The translations under genes were made by a program, and so were the position numbers. The notes under the pieces are model-generated. The model had not been told where the DNA came from, searched no databases, and saw only the letters and a list, made by a program, of their open reading frames with translations. A stretch of 64,000 nt of DNA from Pseudobutyrivibrio ruminis CF1b (GTDB lineage: Bacteria; Bacillota; Clostridia; Lachnospirales; Lachnospiraceae), in NCBI RefSeq assembly GCF_000424005.1, contig NZ_AUJB01000010.1:186001-250000 (forward strand), in the 5' to 3' direction. Every line of letters starts with the position of its first letter. Position 1 is the first letter of the stretch. Below are positions 54,233-61,615 of the stretch, one piece after another.

Positions 54233-54808
54233 ATGAACGAATTAGATGAGCGCTACACTACCTCTGAAGAGGCAATAATAGATTCTTTCTTTATACTTAG
54301 CAGTGAAAAGGAATTTGAAAAAATCACTGTTTCTGATGTGGTGAAAAAATCAGGTGTTGTTCGAAGCACATTTTATAATCATTATGAGAATGTTCCGGCA
54401 CTTTTATCGGCGGCTGAGGACAAGACAATTGATGATATATTTCAGCTTATGGAAAGCTTTCATCCAAAGGATGACCACCAGCTTTGCCATTCTTACTTTC
54501 TTGCAATCTGTAATTATACAAAGGAAAACAAGTTTCTGGCCAGTGTTCTTCACAGCCCAAGAGGTGACCGCTTTTTGGAAAAAGCCATGATGATGTTTCA
54601 CAAGTATGTAGCTAATGTAAGTCAGAGTGAAACAGTGCGCACTGGCAACCAACAGCACTTTTCTTATATGATAGCTGCCACAATCGGCTCAACGTTGGGT
54701 GTGCTACACAAATGGACAGCGGAAGCCTGTGAGACTCCCGCTGAAGAAATAGCTGATATTCTGACCTCAGTTTTCCTAAACGGCGTTTTGCCCTTCATGG
54801 AGAATTGA
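54233..54808 (+). CDS. TetR-family transcriptional regulator
   Basis: ATG 54233 follows AAGGGAGAAAG; an upstream in-frame start lies in the terminator. The 191-residue protein has the TetR helix-turn-helix (KITVSDVVKKSGVVRSTFYNHY) and an all-helical ligand domain. It overlaps the end of the convergent AMP-ligase gene by 33 bases. Whether it controls that operon is unknown. Confidence 0.88.
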   Translation: MNELDERYTTSEEAIIDSFFILSSEKEFEKITVSDVVKKSGVVRSTFYNHYENVPALLSAAEDKTIDDIFQLMESFHPKDDHQLCHSYFLAICNYTKENKFLASVLHSPRGDRFLEKAMMMFHKYVANVSQSETVRTGNQQHFSYMIAATIGSTLGVLHKWTAEACETPAEEIADILTSVFLNGVLPFMEN

Positions 54809-56332
54809 TGGATCATTTCTTTTAATTTTGCCAGTAGTGTTTCTAATGAATGGCTCAGTCCTGACTACCAGATTAGTGATATGTCGGTAGCTTGGCTGGC
54901 CATTATTATATTTATCAATATAATCCTGAAGCTCTTTGTTGATATCTATTGGATTCAGACACTGTCGTTGTGCATAATCCTCATCTGGATAGATGTTTGC
55001 TGTAAGACCAGTGTTGTTTCCAGTTACAATAACTTCTGCGATAAGCGGACTCAGAGCCAGCTTATTTTCAATTTCCTCAGGAGATATGTTTTCTCCATTG
55101 GACATGATGATTAGATTCTTTACACGACCGTTGATAAAAAGATAGCCATCCTTATCAAGGTAGCCTTTATCGCCAGTGTGAAGCCAGCCATCTTCAAGAG
55201 TAGCAGCAGTTTCTTCAGGCATTTTGTAATAGCCCTTCATGACACTTGTGCCTTTTACAAGAATTTCCCCATCCACAAATTTTATTTCAACATTAGGAAG
55301 GGGCTTTCCAATTGAGCCGGCCTTATGATTATCGACAGTGTTAGTGGTGATTACAGGGGAACACTCGGACATACCGTAGCCTTCGTAAATGTCTATACCA
55401 TATCTCTTAAACTCATCAATGTAAAACGGATCCAGATGAGCTCCGCCAGTAAAAATTATTTTGAGATTTCCACCAAATACTGTTTCATAAATCATTTCTG
55501 GAGAAAGGTCTTCAATGGCTGAAAGTCTTTTGTAGATAGATTCAATCATAAGGGGAACCATGAGGATTACCTTTGGTTTGAAAATACTTATATTTCTGAC
55601 CATGTGCATGAAGGAGTCATTGATACATACGATAGCCCCCAACGAAAAGCCCTTTAGCCAGTCCATAACAAGGCAGTAGGCGTGATGGATTGGAAGAACA
55701 CTCATCATGACACAGCCAGGAGACTCTTCATAATCCACGTTTTTTACATTGTCAAAAAGATTTCGCTGGGTGAGCATAACCCCTTTACTTTTTCCGGTGG
55801 TACCTGAAGTGAAGATGATGGTGGCTATAGAATCAGGGCTGGCTCCATTTACATCCGGCTTACCTTTGCCAAGGTCAATAAGCTCAGAGAGAACACCGAT
55901 TTTAGCATTAGGAATATTCTGCTCATAGGAATCCTGAAGGAGCCACATCTGACTAATCTTAGGGCATGACTGCAGGATAGGTTCAGCAAGGGAGATAAGC
56001 TTGGGGCTAAGGAAAAGAACCTGACAGTCAGCCCGATTAATCAGATCAATCAAGTCTTCCTGTGGAAGTAATGCATCTAAAGGAACTGCTATATTAGTAC
56101 CAGTGACAATACCAAGATAGCTGGCAATCCACTGGAGGCTGCTTTCACCAATGATAGCGATGTGGGCTTCTGAAAATCCTGTTGCGGCAAGGCCTGCGCG
56201 GATATTTCTAATTCGCTCATCGAGCTTACCATAGGTAGTGTCACAGACAGCTTTTTTATCAAGCCATCTTACAGCAGTCAGGTCCTGAAAGTTGGAAGCA
56301 GTATTGTCCCAGAGAGTTCTAAGATTTTCCAT
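54776..56332 (-). CDS. AMP-dependent acyl/aminoacyl ligase (adenylation enzyme)
   Basis: The 518-residue ANL enzyme has A3 motif FTSGTTGKSKG (174-184), A5-like YEGYGMSECSP, A7 LHTGDKGYLDKDGY, A8 FINGRVKNLIIMSNGENISPEEIE and the A10 lysine in TGKIKRND. The A8 form resembles fatty-acyl ligases more than amino-acid A domains. It sits last in an operon with a carrier protein and a condensation-type protein, so it probably loads an acyl (or amino acyl) group on the carrier Ser. Its ATG shares a base with the stop of a 26-codon ORF. Confidence 0.9.
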   Translation of the reverse strand: MENLRTLWDNTASNFQDLTAVRWLDKKAVCDTTYGKLDERIRNIRAGLAATGFSEAHIAIIGESSLQWIASYLGIVTGTNIAVPLDALLPQEDLIDLINRADCQVLFLSPKLISLAEPILQSCPKISQMWLLQDSYEQNIPNAKIGVLSELIDLGKGKPDVNGASPDSIATIIFTSGTTGKSKGVMLTQRNLFDNVKNVDYEESPGCVMMSVLPIHHAYCLVMDWLKGFSLGAIVCINDSFMHMVRNISIFKPKVILMVPLMIESIYKRLSAIEDLSPEMIYETVFGGNLKIIFTGGAHLDPFYIDEFKRYGIDIYEGYGMSECSPVITTNTVDNHKAGSIGKPLPNVEIKFVDGEILVKGTSVMKGYYKMPEETAATLEDGWLHTGDKGYLDKDGYLFINGRVKNLIIMSNGENISPEEIENKLALSPLIAEVIVTGNNTGLTANIYPDEDYAQRQCLNPIDINKELQDYIDKYNNGQPSYRHITNLVVRTEPFIRNTTGKIKRNDPSILHEGQNAV

Positions 56333-56412
56333 TATGAAACCTCCATCAAATTAGAGAATGCTTTTCCGGTCTTATCAAAAAATCTATACCAAATCCATTT
56401 AAGTAGCTTCAT
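56332..56412 (-). CDS. 26-codon ORF between carrier protein and ligase, coupled at both ends
   Basis: ATG (plus 56410-56412) overlaps the carrier-protein stop as TAATG and is served by AGGAGGTGG inside the carrier gene. Its stop (plus 56332-56334) overlaps the ligase ATG as TAATG, with GGAGGT inside its last codons. The product begins MKLLKWIWYRFFDKTGKAF and ends NLMEVS: an amphipathic, aromatic, basic helix. Exact double coupling argues that it is translated. It may be a peptide partner, like DltX in dlt operons, or a substrate; no homology is known to me. Confidence 0.65.
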   Translation of the reverse strand: MKLLKWIWYRFFDKTGKAFSNLMEVS

Positions 56413-56651
56413 TAGCCCACCTCCTGTAACTCCTGAATCATAGAAAGTGCTTCATCAATAGTACGAATCTGTATGATTTTATCCTGCTCCAGTTCCACAT
56501 CGAATTCATCTTCCAGTTCGCCGAGAAAGGACATGAAATCAAGGGAAGAGAAATCCAGGTCTTCTCGGAATCTGGCATTTCCACTAAGTTGATCAAGTGA
56601 TGTTTTGCTATATTGTGATACCAATTTCAAAAATTTTGCTTTTGTACTCAT
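56412..56651 (-). CDS. Stand-alone acyl/peptidyl carrier protein
   Basis: ATG (plus 56649-56651) follows AAAGGAGGA. The 79-residue protein has the carrier-protein core REDLDFSSLDFMSFLGELED, with Ser36 in the phosphopantetheine position (SSLD instead of the usual DSLD), and an acidic helix II. It would carry the acyl or aminoacyl group from the downstream ligase to the upstream condensation-type enzyme. The stop is 1 base within the next ORF start. Confidence 0.9.
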   Translation of the reverse strand: MSTKAKFLKLVSQYSKTSLDQLSGNARFREDLDFSSLDFMSFLGELEDEFDVELEQDKIIQIRTIDEALSMIQELQEVG

Positions 56652-56664
56652 ATTTAATCCTCCT

Positions 56665-58047
56665 TTACACTGCTGCCATAATTTCACCTACTGTGAGATT
56701 TGGTTGCTCAACACCTCTGAATATGATTCTCATAAGATAGTAGTTGAATAATTCCACGTGTTTCTCATTTAAGTCCGCTGTCTGATAGTGATATGAGAAA
56801 TTCATTCCACCATCCTCGGTATGTGAAACGGTAAGATACATCTTCTTTGTGGCAGCCCCATTGGCGAACCACTTTGAATGCATTGGAATGTCCTTCAGAT
56901 AAGGATTATCCATTTTGGCAGTCAGGGGCTGATATGTAAGGTAACAGCTTTCATAGGTGGTATTATCTGGTGTGTGATAGCGCTTCTTGATCTCGTCGTA
57001 TATCAGCTGTGGGTCATAGTTGGAATGAAGATATATCTGGTTTTGCATATCCTGTATTTCCTGAGCTGCCGAAAGAAAATCTGTGTTAGGACTGATTTTT
57101 GTTCGGCAAGGAAACATGATGGTGCGGCTACCACCGGAGGTCCACTCATCCTGAGTAGAACGTCTGGAAATAAAGTTTTGTATGGAAATATCTGTCTGCC
57201 CATTATTTACTTTTGAAAGATATGTACGCATCCCCAGAAGCAAAAGATTTGTCATGGAAATCTGATTGTTCTGGCAGAAATTATACAAAGTTTGCGAAGA
57301 GTCAGGGTCTAACTTGTAGTCTTCAACAGCCACAAATAAATCTTTAAGCTCAATATCAGCAGCTCTAAGATTTGGATTATTGTGCTTCCTGCGGGCTCTG
57401 TCCAAGGTGAGAGGTCCCTGAATATCGGAATAAATTGGTTCCCCCAGCTTATCTAAAATGTTGTCCCAGAAATTTTTATCACGTTGGAATCGTTTCTCAT
57501 TTTTGGTCTTAGACAAATCTTTTAACAGAACCTCTTCAAAATCTGCTAAATCCTCCGGCATTTCTGATCCAAATTTAAAATGGGTGTAGAGTGACATGAT
57601 GTCATTAGTCATGACCACCACTCCGCAGGAATCTATGAGCCTGTGATCCATATGAAGGAAGAAACCACGGTAACCTTCTGGAAGCTTTACCATAAAGATT
57701 TCAAACATAGGGATGTCATCACCGTCTATTGTTTTATAAGCCCATGACTGCATGGTCTTATCTGCTTCTTCCATTGTCATGTCTGATAAATCTTTCAGTG
57801 GAATTTCATAGGTTCCGGCCGAAGAGATATATTGTTTTATGTGTCCGTTGGAATCAGGCTTTGTAAATTGAACACGCATACAACTGTAGCGCTTGATTTC
57901 CATGCGAATGCATTTTTCTAAAAGAGTAAAATCAAGGTCAGCCTGTAATGATGCCACTATGCTTAGACCAGAGACCTGCTGTGTACCGTATTTACGAATC
58001 CACTGGTAATGCATATTTTGTGCAGCAGTTAATGGATATTTTTTCAT
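56665..58047 (-). CDS. Condensation-domain-like acyltransferase
   Basis: The 460-residue protein starts MKKYPLTAAQNMHYQW, the N-terminal core of NRPS condensation domains (LTxAQ). The catalytic motif HHxxxDG reads DHRLIDS (His135, Asp139): the catalytic second His and the Asp are kept, the first His and the Gly are lost. It may form an amide or ester between the carrier-bound acyl group and a free acceptor. ATG follows GGAGGGGAG. It opens the minus-strand operon, divergent from the LytTR regulator. Confidence 0.85.
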   Translation of the reverse strand: MKKYPLTAAQNMHYQWIRKYGTQQVSGLSIVASLQADLDFTLLEKCIRMEIKRYSCMRVQFTKPDSNGHIKQYISSAGTYEIPLKDLSDMTMEEADKTMQSWAYKTIDGDDIPMFEIFMVKLPEGYRGFFLHMDHRLIDSCGVVVMTNDIMSLYTHFKFGSEMPEDLADFEEVLLKDLSKTKNEKRFQRDKNFWDNILDKLGEPIYSDIQGPLTLDRARRKHNNPNLRAADIELKDLFVAVEDYKLDPDSSQTLYNFCQNNQISMTNLLLLGMRTYLSKVNNGQTDISIQNFISRRSTQDEWTSGGSRTIMFPCRTKISPNTDFLSAAQEIQDMQNQIYLHSNYDPQLIYDEIKKRYHTPDNTTYESCYLTYQPLTAKMDNPYLKDIPMHSKWFANGAATKKMYLTVSHTEDGGMNFSYHYQTADLNEKHVELFNYYLMRIIFRGVEQPNLTVGEIMAAV

Positions 58048-58208
58048 AAGCTCCCCTCCACATCAATTCTTTTCACAGTAAAATAGCACAGCATTTTTGT
58101 ATGTACCATAGGGGGAAGTAGTTAACGGACAGATTGGAATAAATTGTACAAGAGATATCAGACACTTTATTGAAATATGTTTGATATTGGCTAAGTAATG
58201 AATGTCGT

Positions 58209-58238
58209 TTGTCACATAAAATTGCAACTTGTCACATA
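58209..58238 (+). promoter_or_regulatory. LytTR operator, perfect 10-bp direct repeat
   Basis: TTGTCACATA occurs at 58209-58218 and 58229-58238, a 20-base period, ending 4 bases before the -35 box of the response-regulator promoter. Tandem half-sites two helical turns apart are the mode of LytTR/AgrA regulators. A related site with the same promoter offsets occurs at 60551. It may also act on the divergent operon. Confidence 0.75.
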
Positions 58239-58242
58239 GATA

Positions 58243-58271
58243 TTGAAGAGTGGTAAGTGGTGATTTAGTAT
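58243..58271 (+). promoter_or_regulatory. Promoter of the LytTR regulator and peptide gene
   Basis: TTGAAG (58243-58248), 17-base spacer, TAGTAT (58266-58271). The weak -35 directly behind the LytTR repeats fits an activated promoter. The rest of the 296-base gap down to 58048 shows no ORF with a ribosome binding site; the minus-strand promoter is not clear. Confidence 0.6.
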
Positions 58272-58343
58272 TAAAATTGCAGATAAGCATTAAAATGGTT
58301 AATATTAAATTGATTACTTGAATTATGTGGTGGAGGAATATTA

Positions 58344-59063
58344 ATGTTTACTATAGCCATTTGCGATGATAGTCAAATGATACAGAGTGGTTTGTCTCAG
58401 TTCATAGATAGGGCCTTAGAAAATAAAAATACTGAATATGAGACTCTTACTTTTTCAAATGGTGATGAGTTATTTAGTTGGATTGATAATAACGACAGAG
58501 TAATAGAGCTATTGTTTTTAGATGTAGAAATGCCAGGAATGTCAGGTGTTGAAATCAAGTCTCAGCTGGAAAAAAATGACAAGGTTAAGCGAGTTGTTTT
58601 TGAAACCAGCCATTATGAAAATATGCAGGAAGCCTTTGGCGCAAAGGTAATTGGATTTATGTTGAAGCCTCTTAAATATGAGGATGTAAAAAAAAGAGTA
58701 GAAAATGCATTTGATGAATATACAGATGACATTCTTATTGAAATTTCTAAAGATATTTTTGTCAAAAAATCAGATATTAGCTTTATCAAAGCTGAAGGCA
58801 ATTATTGCGATTTTTATTGCGTTGATGGAAAAACTATAAAAGCAATCAGAAGCTCCTTATCATATTTTAAGAAGCTGTTAGGAGATACATTCATACGGGT
58901 TCACAAATCATATATTGTAAATGCCTATGACATAAAAAAGTGTGACAGATCCTTAGTAGCAATGTCGAATAATGTACAGATTTCAATTGGAAGAAGTTAT
59001 TTGAATTCATTTAAATCAGAATATAGGGCCATTGCTTTAAGTGTTGCCCAAGCAAGGTTTTAA
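58344..59063 (+). CDS. AgrA-like LytTR response regulator
   Basis: The 239-residue protein has a receiver (IAICDDSQMIQSGL; phospho-acceptor Asp60 in LLFLDVEMPGMSG; MLKPLKYEDV) and a C-terminal LytTR domain (KSDISFIKAEGNYCDFYCV; FIRVHKSYIVNAYDIKKCD; IGRSYLNSFKSEY). The LytTR domain should read the direct repeats in its own promoter. ATG follows GGTGGAGGAA. A peptide gene follows 39 bases on, then the AgrC-like kinase. Confidence 0.95.
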   Translation: MFTIAICDDSQMIQSGLSQFIDRALENKNTEYETLTFSNGDELFSWIDNNDRVIELLFLDVEMPGMSGVEIKSQLEKNDKVKRVVFETSHYENMQEAFGAKVIGFMLKPLKYEDVKKRVENAFDEYTDDILIEISKDIFVKKSDISFIKAEGNYCDFYCVDGKTIKAIRSSLSYFKKLLGDTFIRVHKSYIVNAYDIKKCDRSLVAMSNNVQISIGRSYLNSFKSEYRAIALSVAQARF

Positions 59064-59102
59064 TTTTATAATAATATATATTTTAAAGAGGAGGATAATG
59101 AA

Positions 59103-59159
59103 ATGGCAACATTAATGTACATCAATTGGGGCGGTATTTTCGACATTTTATTTGGCTAA
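59103..59159 (+). CDS. 18-residue hydrophobic peptide (candidate pheromone)
   Basis: ATG 59103 follows GAGGAGGA by about 8 bases and encodes MATLMYINWGGIFDILFG, ended by TAA and then a strong terminator. The whole unit (promoter region, regulator, peptide, terminator) lies directly before an AgrC-like kinase gene. The peptide has an internal Gly-Gly, no Cys, one Asp and hydrophobic ends; it is too short for a leader plus long core. A secreted or membrane-active signal that the kinase senses is the natural reading. It is absent from known families that I can recall. Confidence 0.65.
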   Translation: MATLMYINWGGIFDILFG

Positions 59160-59168
59160 AAAAGAAAG

Positions 59169-59202
59169 AGAGAAGACGAGGTGTTCGTCTTCTCTTTTTT
59201 TT
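59169..59202 (+). terminator. Terminator behind the peptide gene
   Basis: AGAGAAGACGA (59169-59179) pairs perfectly with TCGTCTTCTCT (59185-59195), 5-base loop, then T7. It makes the regulator-peptide RNA a separate, abundant unit with partial readthrough to the kinase. Confidence 0.93.
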
Positions 59203-59253
59203 ATATATTTGCTATCATGAAACGGAAATGGTAGTTTTATGGAGAGTAATGAA

Positions 59254-60528
59254 ATGGTATTAAATGAGCACTTTTGGGGACTTGCTTTGTTAATAGACTG
59301 TAGTTCCCTTTTGTTAACGTACATGATAGTGATGGGGGCCCGATTAAAATTCACTATTACAAGATCATTAATATATATTGCAGTATTTGTGACTAGTGTG
59401 ACCCTTATTGTTTTTCCTATTAATGATAATAATATAAGAGATATAATAGGAATTGTGTTTTTGATGCCAGTAGTTTTTCTTTTGGCAGGTAGTAAGAAAA
59501 AATGGATGGCTCTGTTTTTGCCCAACTTAGTTGCATTGTCAGTTGCTCAGACTATTTTTATCCCAACATTGAGCTTTGCCAAAGTAATTATGGGAAAAAA
59601 TGGATATAGTGCCTTTGTTAGTATAGTGGTTTTCATTCTCCTTTCGGTAGCATATTATTTCATACATCCAATTCAGGGTGCAGAACATGAATATTCTGTT
59701 GGACAGATAATTTTTTTGAATATTATTTCTGTATGTTTGTTTATTTTATTGGGAGAAATTCAGCGGTTTTTTAATACCAATACTACATATATTGGGATTG
59801 GAGCCAGTAAATTAATTCATAATGCAATGCTTGGCGCATGTGTTCTTCTTTGTATTCTTGCATTTTATTTGAGTGTTATAAAAGGAAGACTCGATGATGC
59901 AAAAAGAATAGCAGAAGAGAATGAGTTTTTGCTTAGAATGCAAAGTGAACAGATGGATACAGTCATTAAGAGTGAAGAGAAGCTTCATGCTTTTAAACAT
60001 GATTTAATTGCTCATTTAAATGCCTTATCAGGTTTTGCTGAGGAGGGAGATGTATCAAAGGTTAAAGATTATTGTGATAATCTTTTAACTGATACGGCTT
60101 CCTTTGCAAGAGTAGCATACACAGGAAATCCAGCTCTTGATGGGGTTCTCAATCAGCTTAAAGGCATGGCAAATGACAGCGATGTGGACCTGGATATTAG
60201 AATGACAGTTCCAAAGGAAAAGAAGATATCAGATTACGATCTTTGTATTATAACCTTCAATATCATCAAGAATGCTATTGAAGCAAATAGAGGTGGTGGA
60301 AAGGTAGAGATTAAGTCGTGGCCATTTAACGAGAATCTTTGTATCATTTCATCAAATACAACTACTCATTCATTGGAATATAAAAATGGTGTGCTGTTAT
60401 CCACAAAGCGGGAATATAAGGCTCCAGGATATGGTATGCGTAATATTCAGGCTGTAATTGATAAATATGATGGAGATTTCCAGATAAAAATGGACGGAGA
60501 TTTGGTAAAAGTAGAGGCGTTAGTATAA
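59254..60528 (+). CDS. AgrC-like GHKL sensor histidine kinase
   Basis: I prefer ATG 59254, 7 bases behind GGAGAG, over ATG 59239, which lacks a site. The protein of about 424 residues has six or seven membrane helices (to about residue 215), a coiled segment, the phospho-acceptor motif AFKHDLIAHLNAL (His249) and a GHKL ATPase (FNIIKNAIEANRGGG; GYGMRNIQAVIDKYDG). The polytopic sensor without a large external domain is typical of kinases for hydrophobic peptide pheromones. Confidence 0.92.
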   Translation: MVLNEHFWGLALLIDCSSLLLTYMIVMGARLKFTITRSLIYIAVFVTSVTLIVFPINDNNIRDIIGIVFLMPVVFLLAGSKKKWMALFLPNLVALSVAQTIFIPTLSFAKVIMGKNGYSAFVSIVVFILLSVAYYFIHPIQGAEHEYSVGQIIFLNIISVCLFILLGEIQRFFNTNTTYIGIGASKLIHNAMLGACVLLCILAFYLSVIKGRLDDAKRIAEENEFLLRMQSEQMDTVIKSEEKLHAFKHDLIAHLNALSGFAEEGDVSKVKDYCDNLLTDTASFARVAYTGNPALDGVLNQLKGMANDSDVDLDIRMTVPKEKKISDYDLCIITFNIIKNAIEANRGGGKVEIKSWPFNENLCIISSNTTTHSLEYKNGVLLSTKREYKAPGYGMRNIQAVIDKYDGDFQIKMDGDLVKVEALV

Positions 60529-60543
60529 ACCGCCTCTATTTTT
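60512..60543 (+). terminator. Terminator overlapping the kinase stop codon
   Basis: TAGAGGCG (60512-60519) pairs with CGCCTCTA (60531-60538), then TTTTT; the left arm is in the last codons. Confidence 0.85.
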
Positions 60544-60550
60544 GTGTCGT

Positions 60551-60613
60551 TTAACACATAAAAATGTTGTTGGTAACAGATTGATTGAGTTTTTATTTTG
60601 TGCACTGTACCAT
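60551..60613 (+). promoter_or_regulatory. LytTR-type promoter of the CPBP protease gene
   Basis: TTAACACATA (60551) and TGGTAACAGA (60571) match the 58209/58229 repeats at 8 and 7 of 10 positions, with the same 20-base period. TTGAGT (60585) and TACCAT (60608) sit at exactly the same offsets as the -35 and -10 of the regulator promoter. The block 60545-60566 matches 58203-58224 at 19 of 22 bases. It links the protease to the regulator. Confidence 0.7.
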
Positions 60614-60648
60614 GTTTATAGTTAGTAAACAAGAAGGAGAAAATAAAG

Positions 60649-61470
60649 ATGGATAAAACAGAAAACAAATCAGAGTTGATAAAATTAATTATCGTATATG
60701 CGGTAGACTTGGCAATTATGATAGGGCTTTCATATGCTCTTCCTAATCTGGCGCCTAATATGCCAATTATTGCTAAGGCTGCTTTAATATACATTCTTTT
60801 ACTTGTACCAGTTATTGTATATGCGATAAAGAAGGGCGATTGTACAGCAGAAGCTTTTGGCTTTAGAAAAATTAAGGTAAGCACTTTCTTCTTTACAATT
60901 CTTTTATCAATTGTAAGTGCACCAATGTATATGTTTGCAAATGTGCTGTCTCAGCTTGTTGTTCCAAACGTACTTATCCAGAACATGGATAATTTAATGG
61001 GAGATTCTATGGGGGCATCATTTATTGCGATGGCTGTTTTTGCACCTATAGCAGAGGAAATAATCTGCCGAGGATTTTTCACAAATAGATTAAAGAAAAC
61101 AGTTCCATTCGCAGCAGCTGCAGTTATTTCTGCTGTAATGTTTGGATTACTTCACTTAAATATTAATCAGTTCTGCTACACACTTGTACTAGGCATCATT
61201 TTTGCATATGTTAACAAAGCCAGCGGAAGTATTTTCACTTCAATTATCATGCATTTTCTTGTTAATGCTTCTAATATTGGAATCGTGCTTTTGGCTCAGA
61301 AGACACTACAGAATATGGGAATGGATTTGGCAGAGACAGCTGAAACTAGCCGTCAGAACGCCGGAGCAATGATTTTCGCAGTCGTATTCTACGGAATTTT
61401 GGCTATAATCTCATTTTTCCTTAGCCGTAAGGTAATAAGAGCTATCGCAAAACGCGAAGGAAATGAATAA
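60649..61470 (+). CDS. CPBP-family intramembrane metalloprotease
   Basis: The 273-residue protein has about eight membrane helices and the glutamic-protease motifs AEEIICRGFF (EExxxR), FGLLH (FxxxH) and HFLVN (HxxxN) of the CPBP (CaaX/Abi) family. Bacterial members process peptide signals or bacteriocins, or give immunity. The ribosome binding site is AAGAAGGAG. The LytTR-type promoter upstream suggests that it matures or degrades the 18-residue peptide. Confidence 0.92.
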   Translation: MDKTENKSELIKLIIVYAVDLAIMIGLSYALPNLAPNMPIIAKAALIYILLLVPVIVYAIKKGDCTAEAFGFRKIKVSTFFFTILLSIVSAPMYMFANVLSQLVVPNVLIQNMDNLMGDSMGASFIAMAVFAPIAEEIICRGFFTNRLKKTVPFAAAAVISAVMFGLLHLNINQFCYTLVLGIIFAYVNKASGSIFTSIIMHFLVNASNIGIVLLAQKTLQNMGMDLAETAETSRQNAGAMIFAVVFYGILAIISFFLSRKVIRAIAKREGNE

Positions 61471-61485
61471 AAGATAAGGTATCCG

Positions 61486-61517
61486 GACCTTCCCTGATAT
61501 GGGAGGGTCTTTTTTTA
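61486..61517 (+). terminator. Intrinsic terminator after the CPBP gene
   Basis: GACC-T-TCCC (61486-61494) pairs with GGGA-G-GGTC (61501-61509), then T7. Confidence 0.9.
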
Positions 61518-61569
61518 TTTTGATAAGAATTTAGAATATTCTTTAAATATACATTTTGGGAGAATAGTG

Positions 61570-61575
61570 TATAAT
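61570..61575 (+). promoter_or_regulatory. -10 element of the moxR operon
   Basis: TATAAT in GTGTATAATACTATAAT, 41 bases before the ATG; the -35 is weak. The 145-base gap otherwise holds only the preceding terminator. Confidence 0.5.
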
Positions 61576-61615
61576 ACTATAATAAAAGTATTAAATTACC
61601 AGGGGGATTAGAATA

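Noticed and set aside
58100-58110. TGTACCAT shared by 58103 and 60606 as a second operator
   Set aside because: Only eight bases match, in different orientation relative to the genes; probably chance.
58063-58290. 75-codon minus-strand frame in the divergent intergenic region
   Set aside because: No ribosome binding site, biased towards rare residues, and it covers the LytTR repeats and promoter.
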